From: Methylomonas sp. AM2-LC
GTDB lineage: Bacteria > Pseudomonadota > Gammaproteobacteria > Methylococcales > Methylomonadaceae
DNA length: 64,000 nt
NCBI RefSeq assembly: GCF_039904985.1
Contig: NZ_CP157005.1
Location: 3,553,501 to 3,617,500, forward strand
Reading direction: 5' to 3'
The notes under the pieces were generated by a model. That model saw only the letters and a program-made list of their open reading frames with translations. It ran no database searches and was not told the DNA's origin. This document shows positions 28,301 to 37,141 of the stretch, piece by piece. Numbering within the stretch: position 1 is the first letter of the stretch; every line of letters starts with the position of its first letter. The position numbers were made by a program, and so were the translations under genes.

Positions 28301-28614
28301 ACCAGAATACTGGGGAGCATAGATAAGAATGTAAGCGGCATATCATAATGCACAGTACAAGGTAAATTTAAGGCCAGCATGCCAATAAAATGCATAGACC
28401 ATACACCGATTCCTAAAGTAAGCATACAGATAGCTAACCACATCAGCTTGCTAAATATATCTTGTTGAGCAATACGGCTTGCCGCATTAAGTGCAGCATA
28501 AGCACTAACAAAGGCCAACAGCACTGAGACTGCCACTAACCAGAAATTGTAATAGCCTTGGTATAAGTGACTCTCATCGGGTGAAATGGGTAAAAAGTAA
28601 AACATTGTGAGCAT
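25396..28614 (-). CDS. MHYT-PAS-GGDEF-EAL cyclic-di-GMP protein
   Basis: Protein of 1072 residues. The N-terminal about 220 residues contain the membrane MHYT sensor with repeated motifs (SMHFIGM, MMHFTGMAAM, GMHYIAMSA), thought to bind a metal and sense a gas such as oxygen, CO or NO. Three PAS domains span about 262-630, with PAC-like ends (for example VATHEDITQRK). The GGDEF domain carries intact GGDEF near 711. The EAL domain has EALLRW near 841 plus catalytic Asn, Glu, DD and Lys motifs (AVNLSPYQF, LEITESG, DDFGTGYSS, LKIDKSFI) and AEGVET. Both synthesis and hydrolysis look possible. It is convergent with the response-regulator gene and appears monocistronic. Confidence 0.93.
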   Translation of the reverse strand: MLTMFYFLPISPDESHLYQGYYNFWLVAVSVLLAFVSAYAALNAASRIAQQDIFSKLMWLAICMLTLGIGVWSMHFIGMLALNLPCTVHYDMPLTFLSMLPSILVSGLALVSLGQQGSKRLPPIIASSFLGIGIAMMHFTGMAAMQLEGFVGYNPYLFAVAVFVAIALSYLLLRTIATQTDCKSRNNALLALVLATAVSGMHYIAMSAAYFIPAEIVPDPTTNLGFNTQTLAVVVILTTVILGLSTLIAATFSRNLETTRQLRVSEERLKIATTSGQIGIWDLDLQTLKLVWDDTMFSLYGVRREDDSDAYQIWLSRLHPADKSQAQAVLKAAIADKKEYQPEFRVIWPDGTLRHLKGHAHLVKDSLGNPLRLIGTLWNNNDYVLSQHQLKLASAAMNKSNSPFFWINNHAQVIDINDSACSSLGYSRAEIINQPIWFFDPMITPESWTEHWEKLKKGLTYTFESIHQRQDGSVFPVEITTNYIVDEGEEFCFSFSHDLTERKQADMHMRIAATAFEAQEAMVISDTKSIILQVNNAFIASTGYTAAELVGQKISILNSDSYDEAFYQSIWQCVAINGRWQGEICGQRKNGESYPKWLTITAVTSNDGQITHYVATHEDITQRKVAEEEIKHLAFYDALTDLPNRRLMLERLKHCIDVDRRENKQLALLMLDLDRFKAVNDHLGHLAGDDLLQQVAGRITSRLREIDLVARLGGDEFLILLDNIIHPDDAARVAKEIVADLSKPFQLLQSDDVRIGASIGISLYPQHGDNPEVLMDHADTALYRAKDQGRGCFAYFSEQLTLSVREHIELETRLRRAIQQQELCLYYQPKVDICTGRIIGAEALLRWQDPDEGLILPSRFIPIAEETSLIVELGEWVLREACQQGQKWLAMGLSPVSLAVNLSPYQFKRSDICAMVAKVLKETEFPPQQLELEITESGLMDNHEEKVYILNWLHTLGIRIAVDDFGTGYSSLAYLKRFSLDVLKIDKSFIDEIPNNVDAMEIAATIVAMGHTLGMKVLAEGVETQEQLAFLQEKGCDMYQGLLKSRPLPSEKFAELLCNQHLVGLMLGDAFN

Positions 28615-28844
28615 AGAACTGTAACCTGTTATTTATGAGCTCCATAACTCATGCATGCTAATTTTAGCAGTTCAAAAGTAACGAAATCTACCACAACATT
28701 AAACGCTCATTAATAAACCTGATGAGCAATGTGTCCCAACTAAGGTAGGCTATGCATGAATTGGCAAACGCGAATAGGGGAAATTTGTAGCGGCACGGAC
28801 AATAAAGCAGTAGAGCATAGGATTATGATTTCTCTATCAGATAC

Positions 28845-31800
28845 TTAGTCGCAAGACTTGTAAGTTTGAAATAATTGTTCAAATTCTACGGGTGGTACTG
28901 GCCGGGAAAACAAATAGCCCTGACCATAATCACATCCTGCAGCTGTCAGTAAAGCGCATTGCTCTTCGGTTTCTATGCCTTCTGCAATGACTTTAATACC
29001 CAGTTTATGGGCCATCAATATAATGGCTTCGCATAAGGCCATATTGGTAGAGTTTTTAGCCAAATTATTAACAAAGCTTCTATCAATTTTAAGATAATCA
29101 ATATCAAATTTCTGAATATAAGATAACGATGAATAGCCAGTACCAAAATCATCAAGCGATACTTGAATTCCAGCATCACGGTAGGCCAACAACTTTTCAG
29201 AAGTAGAAACAGAGGCATCAAGCAGAAGACCTTCGGTTATTTCAATCACCACACTATCACCCGCCAAACCCAACATTTGTAGATGGTTCAACCAGTTAAA
29301 GTGGAAACCAGCCAATCTGCGGAATTGCACAGGCGAACGGTTAATACTGATTTGGAAACAGGGATTAATGGTTTCTCGCAAATTCTTGACGTATTGGGCA
29401 GCCTCTTTAAACACCCAGTCTCCAATATCATGGATCAGTCCGTTTTCTTCAGCTACTGGAATAAATAGAGCAGGACTGATTAAACCCTTACTGGGATGAT
29501 GCCAACGTATCAGGGCTTCTGCTTTATGGATGAATCCAGTATCCAACTCTATGATAGGCTGGTAATAAACCTGAAATTGTTGCTTTGCCAGTGCTATGCG
29601 CAAATCGTTAGCCATATTCAAACGATGGTGTGAAGCATCTTGCATAGCAGCTGTAAAGTAACTAAAACCGTTTCGACCCCGATCTTTTGCCGCATACATA
29701 GCCTGATCAGCATTTTGCAAAAGCTGGGCAATATCCTTGCCATCGTCTGGAAAGATGGTAACACCAATACTGGCTGACACATAACTTTGTTCGCCATTCA
29801 GCGGGAACGGTTCCATCATTTTGTCCAGAATAGTTTGCGCCACACGTTGCACCGCTTCTGGATTGTCCAAATCAGTCAAAATAATGGTAAATTCATCTCC
29901 ACCCAACCGTGCTACTGTATCTGTATCTCTAATACAAGTCAGCAAGCGTTGTGCGGCAATTTCCAACAACCTATCCCCTAACATATGACCTAAGGTATCA
30001 TTCACTTCTTTAAAGCGATCCAGGTCAATAAACAGCAAAGCAAACGAAGAGGAGTTTCTATGCGCTTTTTTAATTTCCTGCTCTAAACGGTTATGAAACA
30101 TATGCCTATTTGGCAAGCCTGTTAACGGGTCAAAATTGGCTTGCCGCCAAATCTGTTCCTCGGACAATTTCTTGTCGGTAATATCAATTGCGATGCCGTC
30201 CCAAAGGGTTATGTCGTCGACTCGTTTTGGGCGAGAACGCACTTGTATCCAAATCCTGCTAGAATTTGGCTGCTGCAAACATAACTCCATAGAAAAATCA
30301 CTCAGCTCATGAGCACTTTTTTTCTCAGCTTCCCGATAAACTGCTAATTGTGCCGGGTCAATTTGATCAAGCAGGGTAAAAGCATTATTTAGTACTGCAT
30401 CGACAGAAATACCATGCACTTTTTCTACACCGGCACTAATAAATAAAAACTTGGAATTGCCATCACTATCCAGAGTATATTGATAAATATAGCCATGTGG
30501 CAGATTATTTCCCAGCGAACGAATACGTTCTTCACTCTCAGCCAGTCTTTCCATATAGCGTTGGCGTTCCGTCACATCCCTGCTGATGCCTACCAACCCA
30601 AGCAATTCGCCATCCGGCGTATAAAACGGGGTTTTAATGGTATCGAGCAGTACAGAATTGCCATCTGGATAAACGACCCATTCTTCGTTACTTTGCGATT
30701 GTCTAGCGGCCAACACCTCAAGATCACGGCGTCGAAAGTCTTCTGCAATTTGTTGAGGTAAGAAATCAAAATCAGTTTTGCCAATTTGCTCTGCTTCCAG
30801 ATGTCCTGTATATTTTTCAAAGGCTTTGTTACAACCCAAATACACACTATTCAAGTCTTTAATAAAAATTAAATCTGGCACCGCATCAATGATGCACCTT
30901 AACAGCGCTCTTTCATGCAGCAATGATTCACGTAAGTCATATTCTTCGGTCACATCCCTAAATACTAATACCACGCCAAATATGCTGCCGTCCTGAGTAC
31001 GTATGGGGGCCGCAGAATCGGCTATTTGATATTCGTTCCCATTCCGGTTAATTAGTACGGTATGATTAGCTAGACCAATAATCTGCCCCGTACTCAGTAC
31101 CCGTTTAACCGGGTTATCGGCAACTTGCCGAGTATGGGCATTGATAATGTTAAACACTCTTTCGAGCGGTTCACCCACCGCATCTACTTGTCGCCAACCA
31201 GTCAATTTCTGAGCAATTTCGTTCATAAACGTAACGCGACTATCTGTATCTGTGGCTATAACGGCATCACCTATCGAAAACAGCGTCACAGACAGGCGCT
31301 CTTTACTTTCTTCTAGCAGACTGATAGTTTCTGTTAACTGCTTGAGCATCCTGTTCCAGGCTTCTGCAAAAGTGGCCAGCTCACTGGTTCCTGTTAACTT
31401 TGCGACAGCAGCATAATCACCTGTTGCCAAGCGACTCACCGCTTCAGTTAAATGGCGTAGAGGTCGGTCTACCCAGTGAGAAATTATGTAGCCCATTACT
31501 AACATCAACAACAAACCCACCGCAAAAATGGGATACATAGATCTAATCAGCACATCCCAACTTGCCGCTTTGGCGCGAGACAGATCGAAATCGAGTATTA
31601 GTACGCCTATTTTATTGGATCTAATTTGTCCTGGCTGGGCAGCAAGTACTACCGGCTGATAACCGAACAAGCTTTGCCTGTCGGCAGAAAACTCAATAAA
31701 GGTTCGATGCAGGCTTTGGGTTGCATGAAATTTCTCGGCGACAAACTGTGGAAGTACCTGTTGATAAGACTGACCTATCCATTCCAGCCGGGTGGCTTGC

Positions 31801-32090
31801 ATAACTCGCCCTGTATCATCAACCAATGCGAGATTATTGACATCGGCATCCACACCATAACCGGCAATTTCTTCTTCAATTAAATCATGCTGTTCATGTC
31901 TTAATAGGGTTTCAACCTGTAGTTGGGTATTGGCTAATAAACGCTGCGATCGATCAAGCGCCTGATTTTCAATAGACATCAACATTTGCTGATGCTGATA
32001 AAAGACTGAAAAAAACAGTAACATTGCAAATGAACCAATGACTAGCAAAGGTAATGCACGTTTTAAACGAATAGTCCGTATATGACTCAT
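28845..32090 (-). CDS. Membrane HAMP-PAS-GGDEF-EAL protein coupled to a binding protein
   Basis: Protein of 1081 residues: membrane helix at 13-33, a periplasmic domain of about 155 residues, a second helix near 190-212, HAMP about 212-265, three PAS domains (about 270-645), GGDEF with intact motif (RLGGDEFTII, near 728) and EAL (AEALIRWHHP near 857, with ISINRSPVQF, IEITEGLLLD, DDFGTGYSS, LKIDRSFV, IAEGIE). Both activities look intact. Its ATG overlaps the stop of the upstream substrate-binding lipoprotein gene by 4 bp, so the two are translated together. The binding protein is therefore likely to present its ligand to this receptor's periplasmic domain. Confidence 0.93.
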   Translation of the reverse strand: MSHIRTIRLKRALPLLVIGSFAMLLFFSVFYQHQQMLMSIENQALDRSQRLLANTQLQVETLLRHEQHDLIEEEIAGYGVDADVNNLALVDDTGRVMQATRLEWIGQSYQQVLPQFVAEKFHATQSLHRTFIEFSADRQSLFGYQPVVLAAQPGQIRSNKIGVLILDFDLSRAKAASWDVLIRSMYPIFAVGLLLMLVMGYIISHWVDRPLRHLTEAVSRLATGDYAAVAKLTGTSELATFAEAWNRMLKQLTETISLLEESKERLSVTLFSIGDAVIATDTDSRVTFMNEIAQKLTGWRQVDAVGEPLERVFNIINAHTRQVADNPVKRVLSTGQIIGLANHTVLINRNGNEYQIADSAAPIRTQDGSIFGVVLVFRDVTEEYDLRESLLHERALLRCIIDAVPDLIFIKDLNSVYLGCNKAFEKYTGHLEAEQIGKTDFDFLPQQIAEDFRRRDLEVLAARQSQSNEEWVVYPDGNSVLLDTIKTPFYTPDGELLGLVGISRDVTERQRYMERLAESEERIRSLGNNLPHGYIYQYTLDSDGNSKFLFISAGVEKVHGISVDAVLNNAFTLLDQIDPAQLAVYREAEKKSAHELSDFSMELCLQQPNSSRIWIQVRSRPKRVDDITLWDGIAIDITDKKLSEEQIWRQANFDPLTGLPNRHMFHNRLEQEIKKAHRNSSSFALLFIDLDRFKEVNDTLGHMLGDRLLEIAAQRLLTCIRDTDTVARLGGDEFTIILTDLDNPEAVQRVAQTILDKMMEPFPLNGEQSYVSASIGVTIFPDDGKDIAQLLQNADQAMYAAKDRGRNGFSYFTAAMQDASHHRLNMANDLRIALAKQQFQVYYQPIIELDTGFIHKAEALIRWHHPSKGLISPALFIPVAEENGLIHDIGDWVFKEAAQYVKNLRETINPCFQISINRSPVQFRRLAGFHFNWLNHLQMLGLAGDSVVIEITEGLLLDASVSTSEKLLAYRDAGIQVSLDDFGTGYSSLSYIQKFDIDYLKIDRSFVNNLAKNSTNMALCEAIILMAHKLGIKVIAEGIETEEQCALLTAAGCDYGQGYLFSRPVPPVEFEQLFQTYKSCD

Positions 32091-33049
32091 TGGAGTGCTT
32101 CTGGTAAAAAACGAGCATCCACCAGAGCGTCGAGATTAACGTTACCCACTAAAAGTTGATGCTCTTTCATCAGTTGGGCTAATTCTCTGGCTGTATTGAT
32201 TAACTGCATATCAGGTACTGACAACCATTTGCGATTTTCAGTCAGACTTGGCAATTGCAAGCCCTTAAACTGAGCGAACACTTGCTCAGCAGCAGTTCCT
32301 AAGCGTGGCCCCATGCGTACCGACGCATCTTGTGGCGAATGAGCGAGATAATCACAGGCTTCGAAATAACTTGATACCAATTGTTTCAATACGGTTTCAT
32401 TACCTTGTATGGCGTCCGCCCTTACTACCAACACATCCATAATACGACCTGGGATTTGACCGCTATTAAATAATTCAACCGCACCCGCATTTAAAATAGC
32501 GGTGCGGACTGGCTCGAAAGTGACCACGGCATCGATTTCACCATTCTTCCAGGCGGCCAAATGATCATTGACGGTTTTAGGCACCAATTTAATTTCATGG
32601 GCCTGCAATTGCGCTGCTTGCAATGCTGCATCTAACAACACCGCACCTGTAGCTGTGTTTTCGACGGCGACTCGTTTGCCCCGCAGAGCTTGCAAATTGG
32701 GAATATTGGCATGTCCGAGTAACACATCGGCACCGTTGGAAATATCCATAACCAAAATAATCCGCAAATCAACGTCACCGTCCTGAATTAACGTCAGGGT
32801 TTCATCCAGGGTCAAAGCGGCCGCTTCCACAGTACCATTGCGAAATGCATGAACCACTTGACTGGCTGAGGGCATTTCTACCAATCGCAGTGTCGAGTTT
32901 TCATACCATCCCAGACTGCGGGCCAAATATAAAGGTTCATAACCCGGCCATACATTAGTGGCAACCCTAAAAACTGGCTGTGTCTGTTTACTACAGGCTA
33001 CTAATAACGACAGACAAAACAAAAGGCAAAAATAATGAAATAAACGCAT
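32087..33049 (-). CDS. Substrate-binding lipoprotein of NitT/TauT type
   Basis: From the ATG at 33049 the protein has 320 residues with a lipoprotein signal (MRLFHYFCLLF...LLVACSK, lipobox LLVAC). A TTG start at 33151 would add a 34-residue prefix that hides the signal, so it is not preferred. The body matches the NMT1/SsuA/TauA/NrtA binding-protein type (FRVATNVWPGYEPLYLARSLGW, GTVEAAALTLDETL, GEIDAVVTFEPVRT). No ABC permease or ATPase gene is nearby. It lies after an outer-membrane channel gene and overlaps a GGDEF-EAL receptor gene, so a sensory role is more likely than transport. The ligand is unknown. Confidence 0.88.
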   Translation of the reverse strand: MRLFHYFCLLFCLSLLVACSKQTQPVFRVATNVWPGYEPLYLARSLGWYENSTLRLVEMPSASQVVHAFRNGTVEAAALTLDETLTLIQDGDVDLRIILVMDISNGADVLLGHANIPNLQALRGKRVAVENTATGAVLLDAALQAAQLQAHEIKLVPKTVNDHLAAWKNGEIDAVVTFEPVRTAILNAGAVELFNSGQIPGRIMDVLVVRADAIQGNETVLKQLVSSYFEACDYLAHSPQDASVRMGPRLGTAAEQVFAQFKGLQLPSLTENRKWLSVPDMQLINTARELAQLMKEHQLLVGNVNLDALVDARFLPEALQ

Positions 33050-33156
33050 AGCAATATTGCCATTCCTTAGTATCGTTGTTTTATAAGCATTGTATCGATT
33101 TTTTAGGTGGATTGAACAAAAGTAGCTTAAATAATTTATAACGATTAGCAAAGTGC

Positions 33157-34032
33157 TCAGAATGCAAAAAACACCCTACACACCAGATAATCCTGGGCTA
33201 TGCGTCCTTGTACATTGTATTCATGTAACCACTTGACTGAAAAGATTACATCACGCGCTAAAAGGTGAGGTGTCAACATTAATGCCGGACCTATACTGGA
33301 TGCTTCGCTGGGCATAGCGGCCAAAATACTGCTTGGAGCATGATCCGCAGTGATTTGCTGATAATAAGAACCCGCCAACCCCATTGCTAATTGCGGGTTA
33401 AAATAATGACCTAACAAATAATCAAAATGCAGCTCGTCACCACTACTATAGCCAGTAGCCGAATTTTTGAGATTATTCATATACCCTAACGTGGTCGATA
33501 CCTCATTGTCAGCCGGTAGCTGCCAGGTTAACGACAAAATATGGTCAAATGTCCAGACATTACGACTGGTATTTACAGCACCTTTCGCATAATATCCAGT
33601 TGGTGCAATTATTCCCTCATAAAATAAGGCACTGAAGTGTTCCCACTGCCAATTGACGGCCAGCGGCATTAGATAAGCATCAGCAGCTCCCAATCTATCT
33701 TGTTTGTTTCTGCCAGTATAATCTTTTGTAATGTTAATTCCTGGATAGATTCCAGCGATATAATTACCGCCCAGAATTTTATAATCGGTAACTTGTACTA
33801 AGCTGGGTAGTTCTATCAATGTTGCGGTTTTGCCAGTTTTATCCTGGTAGGCAGTCATAAAATTAGTAAAATAACTACCTTTACCCGGCATGCTACCCAT
33901 GGCAAAATCACCATAAAAACCGGGCAAATAATTACTGCCCCCGCCTTCCGTAGCGCAAACAACAGTGATAACACAAACACATACCAGCCCCAAACATTGT
34001 ACACAAAACTTGCCAGTATTCACCCTAATCAC
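33157..34032 (-). CDS. Outer-membrane transporter of the phenol-degradation MetA-like family
   Basis: Protein of 291 residues with an N-terminal hydrophobic stretch (residues about 10-27). The pattern GGSNYLPGFYGDFAMGSMPG following the signal, repeated amphipathic strands, and a terminal VCRVFFAF ending in Phe fit the PF13557 barrel family, members of which are linked to uptake of aromatic or hydrophobic compounds. The start is a GTG with no strong ribosome-binding site, so the N-terminus is uncertain. It is the first gene of a probable three-gene unit with the binding lipoprotein and the GGDEF-EAL receptor. Confidence 0.8.
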   Translation of the reverse strand: MIRVNTGKFCVQCLGLVCVCVITVVCATEGGGSNYLPGFYGDFAMGSMPGKGSYFTNFMTAYQDKTGKTATLIELPSLVQVTDYKILGGNYIAGIYPGINITKDYTGRNKQDRLGAADAYLMPLAVNWQWEHFSALFYEGIIAPTGYYAKGAVNTSRNVWTFDHILSLTWQLPADNEVSTTLGYMNNLKNSATGYSSGDELHFDYLLGHYFNPQLAMGLAGSYYQQITADHAPSSILAAMPSEASSIGPALMLTPHLLARDVIFSVKWLHEYNVQGRIAQDYLVCRVFFAF

Positions 34033-34531
34033 GGCAGATTAACTTTTGAAGATTAGGCAACGGTGAGGTCATTCCCAAATAGCGGTAGCGAGAAATCGAA
34101 ATTAAGAATGCGATTCTAATTAGGGCTAATAGCATTAATATTCTTGAGGTTAACAACCGAAAAAAAGATTTGAGAAAAGCTTGCCAACAAACTGACTAAT
34201 TTGCCGCTCTATAAGCAAGCTATCACTATTGAGTATAGCAAGGGAATTATGTTTTGCCTGATAGTTATCTACAGAACTTTCCGTAAAAACCATCACGTCA
34301 TATTATGAATATATAGTTTTATAATCAAACTGTTAATCAAATATAAGCGACGACATTTATACATCACTCTAAGGTTTATCTATGACTAACAACTTTGATT
34401 AACAAGTACTGCACTGGCTGACCAAAAACGCCTGTCTATAGTCTTTATTATAAAAATGAGACTTGTTCGACGACTTACAAAACGTTTACTATTACTTCCA
34501 TCCTATAATAACAATTTAAACACCCTGAAAC
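34033..34531. other. Non-coding gap between divergent units, nothing recognised
   Basis: A 499-bp AT-rich gap separating the minus-strand channel gene from the plus-strand sigma-factor gene. It must hold both promoters. I saw no clear hairpin, repeat or conserved RNA. A very short frame near 34381 (MTNNFD then stop) is probably chance. Confidence 0.4.
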
Positions 34532-35134
34532 ATGCTGCCCTTTAAAAAATGGCTTGGACTTGCACCGCTTTTACCATCGGCGGATAGCGAAGTGCCTGCA
34601 TTTATTGAGGCACATTGCCTGGCGCAAATTCAACAAGGGAATCGACAAGCATTCCAGACCTTGCTGGAACATTATTACGACCTGATTTATCAAATAGCCT
34701 ATCGTTTTACAGGGCATACGGAAGATGCTGAGGATATTACCCAAGAGGTGTGCTTGGGACTGGCAAATAAAATACTATCGTATCGGGGTGAAGCAAAATT
34801 TAAAACCTGGCTTTACAGTATAGTGATAAATACCTGCCTGGATGCACAACGAAAAACCAAACATCAACAGAGCAAAATAAATCCTTATCTGGAGTTTGCC
34901 GAACAGCACCGTAACTTCAGCCAGGAAAACGCTCAGCAAATTAGCTGGTTGTATAGACAATTAGCCAGCTTAAAAGAACCTTATAAAGAAACGGCCTTTT
35001 TAGTGTTGGCGCAAGATTTATCCCACGCCGAGGTCGGTCAAATTTTAGGCTGTGCAGAATCGACTATTTCCGGACGAATGAGCGAAATTCGTCAGCAACT
35101 GAAAGCGCAAATGGAGAACGATCATGACCGATGA
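34532..35134 (+). CDS. ECF-type RNA polymerase sigma factor
   Basis: Protein of 200 residues with sigma region 2 (YQIAYRFTGHTEDAEDITQEV, FKTWLYSIVINTCLDAQRK) and region 4 (EPYKETAFLVLAQDLSHAEVGQIL, STISGRMSEIRQQLK). It directs RNA polymerase to a dedicated promoter set. Its 3' end overlaps the next gene, a membrane VWA protein with an anti-sigma-like cytoplasmic N-terminus, by 11 bp. The arrangement suggests that the sigma factor is held inactive by that partner until a signal arrives at the membrane. Confidence 0.92.
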   Translation: MLPFKKWLGLAPLLPSADSEVPAFIEAHCLAQIQQGNRQAFQTLLEHYYDLIYQIAYRFTGHTEDAEDITQEVCLGLANKILSYRGEAKFKTWLYSIVINTCLDAQRKTKHQQSKINPYLEFAEQHRNFSQENAQQISWLYRQLASLKEPYKETAFLVLAQDLSHAEVGQILGCAESTISGRMSEIRQQLKAQMENDHDR

Positions 35135-37118
35135 ATGGGAAGATCTTAAACACCTGTTGCGGCAAACACCTGATATAAAACCCAACCCTGCCGCCAAGAA
35201 AGCCGCAATTAACGCTGCATTAAGTCAGTTTGAAAAAAATAATTCAAGGTTAACCCAAGGAATTAGCAAGTCCAATCGTCTAAAAGACACAGCCTTTATG
35301 GTTGGACACTTTATTTTTGGGAGAACACAGATGAAAAAATATCAAATACTGCTAGTCGGGGCTTTTTGTGCCTTGTTTGTTGTTTGGTTAACCAACCCAC
35401 TACAACAGGCTAGCGAAACCTTATTATTGGACATGAAACCAGACGCACAGCCGGTGATTTCGAAGTTAGAAGAACCCGATTCTGAGCTTAGTAAGAAGCT
35501 TCCGGAAAGTACACCGATTGTTGCGGCTAAAGAAAAAAGCGTAAATCAAAATACGCCTGAATTTAGTAGAGCGCTTATAACGCCTTTAAATACCATACGT
35601 TCAAGCGCCCCAAACATCACCAATATGCCCCGCATGCAAATGGCGGATGCTATATCGCCATATAATCAACCCAGTCAGGGAGGCGACAAATTTAAAGCCA
35701 GCACCCCTAACCCAATTAAGCTGACTAAACAGGAACCGGTATCCACCTTTTCCATAGATGTCGATACGGCCTCTTACAGTTTTGTGCGCAATGCCTTAAA
35801 TCAAAATGTTTTGCCACAACGTAATGCGGTGCGTGTTGAAGAACTGATTAATTATTTCCCTTATGCCTACAGTCCGGCCCAGCAAGCGAATGAACCATTT
35901 AAAGCCCAGGTATCGGTGTTTCCTTCACCCTGGAATAGCAATAATAAACTGCTACACATAGGCATTAAGGGTTATGAATTGCCCGTACAAGCAAAACCCA
36001 AAGCGAATCTGGTGTTTTTGATAGATACCTCTGGCTCTATGAATGAAGCCAATAAGCTACCCTTAGTCAAAAATGCCTTAAAACTGTTACTCGATAGTTT
36101 AAGTGCTGAGGATAGTGTCGCCATAGTCACCTATGCAGGTAATGCTGGGGTAGCACTGGAACCAACCCATGTTAAAGACAAAAACAAAATTATCAGTATT
36201 ATTGACAACCTGGGGGCCATGGGCTCAACCGCAGGTGCGGAAGGCATAAGACAAGCCTATCAACTGGCCAAACAAAACTTTGACCCCAAAGGTGTCAATC
36301 GGGTGCTCTTGGCCACTGATGGTGATTTTAATGTGGGCATTAGCGATGAAAACGAATTAAAAAGCTTTATCGAACACGAACGTGCCAGCGGCGTAAGCTT
36401 GTCGGTATTGGGTTTTGGTACGGGGAATTACAATGACAGCCTGATGCAAACTCTGGCGCAAAACGGCAACGGCAATGCCGCCTATATCGATACCTTGAAC
36501 GAAGCCCGCAAAGTTTTAGTCACCGAAGCTAGCTCTACCCTGTTCACTATAGCCAAAGATGTGAAAATACAGGTGGAGTTTAATCCGGCTCAGATTGCAG
36601 AGTATCGATTGATTGGCTATGAAACTCGGCAGCTAAAAACCGAAGACTTTAACAACGACAAAGTGGATGCAGGCGATATTGGATCTGGACATACGGTAAC
36701 AGCACTGTATGAAATTACCCCGGTAAACAGCCAAAGCAAAGCCATTGACGAACTGCGTTATGCCCCGCAAAACGCAAAACCAGAAATGAGCAAAATCACT
36801 GATGAGTACGGGTTTATTAAAATCCGCTATAAATTGCCAAATAGTGATAAAAGCAGCTTAATCACCACCCCAATAACGGCTAGTCAAGAAAGTAAATCGA
36901 TCACTGGAGTAGCGCAAGATGCGCGATTTGCAACGGCTGTTGCTGCTTTTGGTCAATTACTGCGTGGCGATCCATATTTACAAAACTATAGTTATGATGA
37001 TGTGATTGCTCTGGCAGACGCGGCTAAGGGGGATGATCATTTTGGCTACCGGGCCGAATTTGTCAATCTGGTGCGAATGGCTAAAAATGCACCCGCGTTG
37101 CCAGTGTTAAACCAATAA
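35124..37118 (+). CDS. VWA-domain membrane protein of YfbK type, possible anti-sigma factor
   Basis: Protein of 664 residues. Residues 1-70 are soluble and charged (EWEDLKHLLRQTPDIKPNP), resembling the cytoplasmic tail of anti-sigma factors. One membrane helix lies at about 72-90. A Pro/Ser-rich linker follows, then the von Willebrand factor N-terminal region (TFSIDVDTASYSFVRNAL, VRVEELINYFPY), the VWA domain with the metal-site motif DTSGSM near residue 302 and ATDGDFNVG, and a C-terminal DUF3520-like region. VWA domains bind protein partners through a metal. The gene overlaps the sigma-factor gene and lies 23 bp before a tail-sheath-like gene, so all three are probably co-transcribed. Confidence 0.88.
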   Translation: MTDEWEDLKHLLRQTPDIKPNPAAKKAAINAALSQFEKNNSRLTQGISKSNRLKDTAFMVGHFIFGRTQMKKYQILLVGAFCALFVVWLTNPLQQASETLLLDMKPDAQPVISKLEEPDSELSKKLPESTPIVAAKEKSVNQNTPEFSRALITPLNTIRSSAPNITNMPRMQMADAISPYNQPSQGGDKFKASTPNPIKLTKQEPVSTFSIDVDTASYSFVRNALNQNVLPQRNAVRVEELINYFPYAYSPAQQANEPFKAQVSVFPSPWNSNNKLLHIGIKGYELPVQAKPKANLVFLIDTSGSMNEANKLPLVKNALKLLLDSLSAEDSVAIVTYAGNAGVALEPTHVKDKNKIISIIDNLGAMGSTAGAEGIRQAYQLAKQNFDPKGVNRVLLATDGDFNVGISDENELKSFIEHERASGVSLSVLGFGTGNYNDSLMQTLAQNGNGNAAYIDTLNEARKVLVTEASSTLFTIAKDVKIQVEFNPAQIAEYRLIGYETRQLKTEDFNNDKVDAGDIGSGHTVTALYEITPVNSQSKAIDELRYAPQNAKPEMSKITDEYGFIKIRYKLPNSDKSSLITTPITASQESKSITGVAQDARFATAVAAFGQLLRGDPYLQNYSYDDVIALADAAKGDDHFGYRAEFVNLVRMAKNAPALPVLNQ

Positions 37119-37141
37119 AAACAGTGTACGGAGATATTCAA

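Noticed and set aside
34381..34440. Short leader-peptide-like frame before the sigma-factor gene
   Set aside because: Only six codons with no regulatory hairpin nearby; probably chance.
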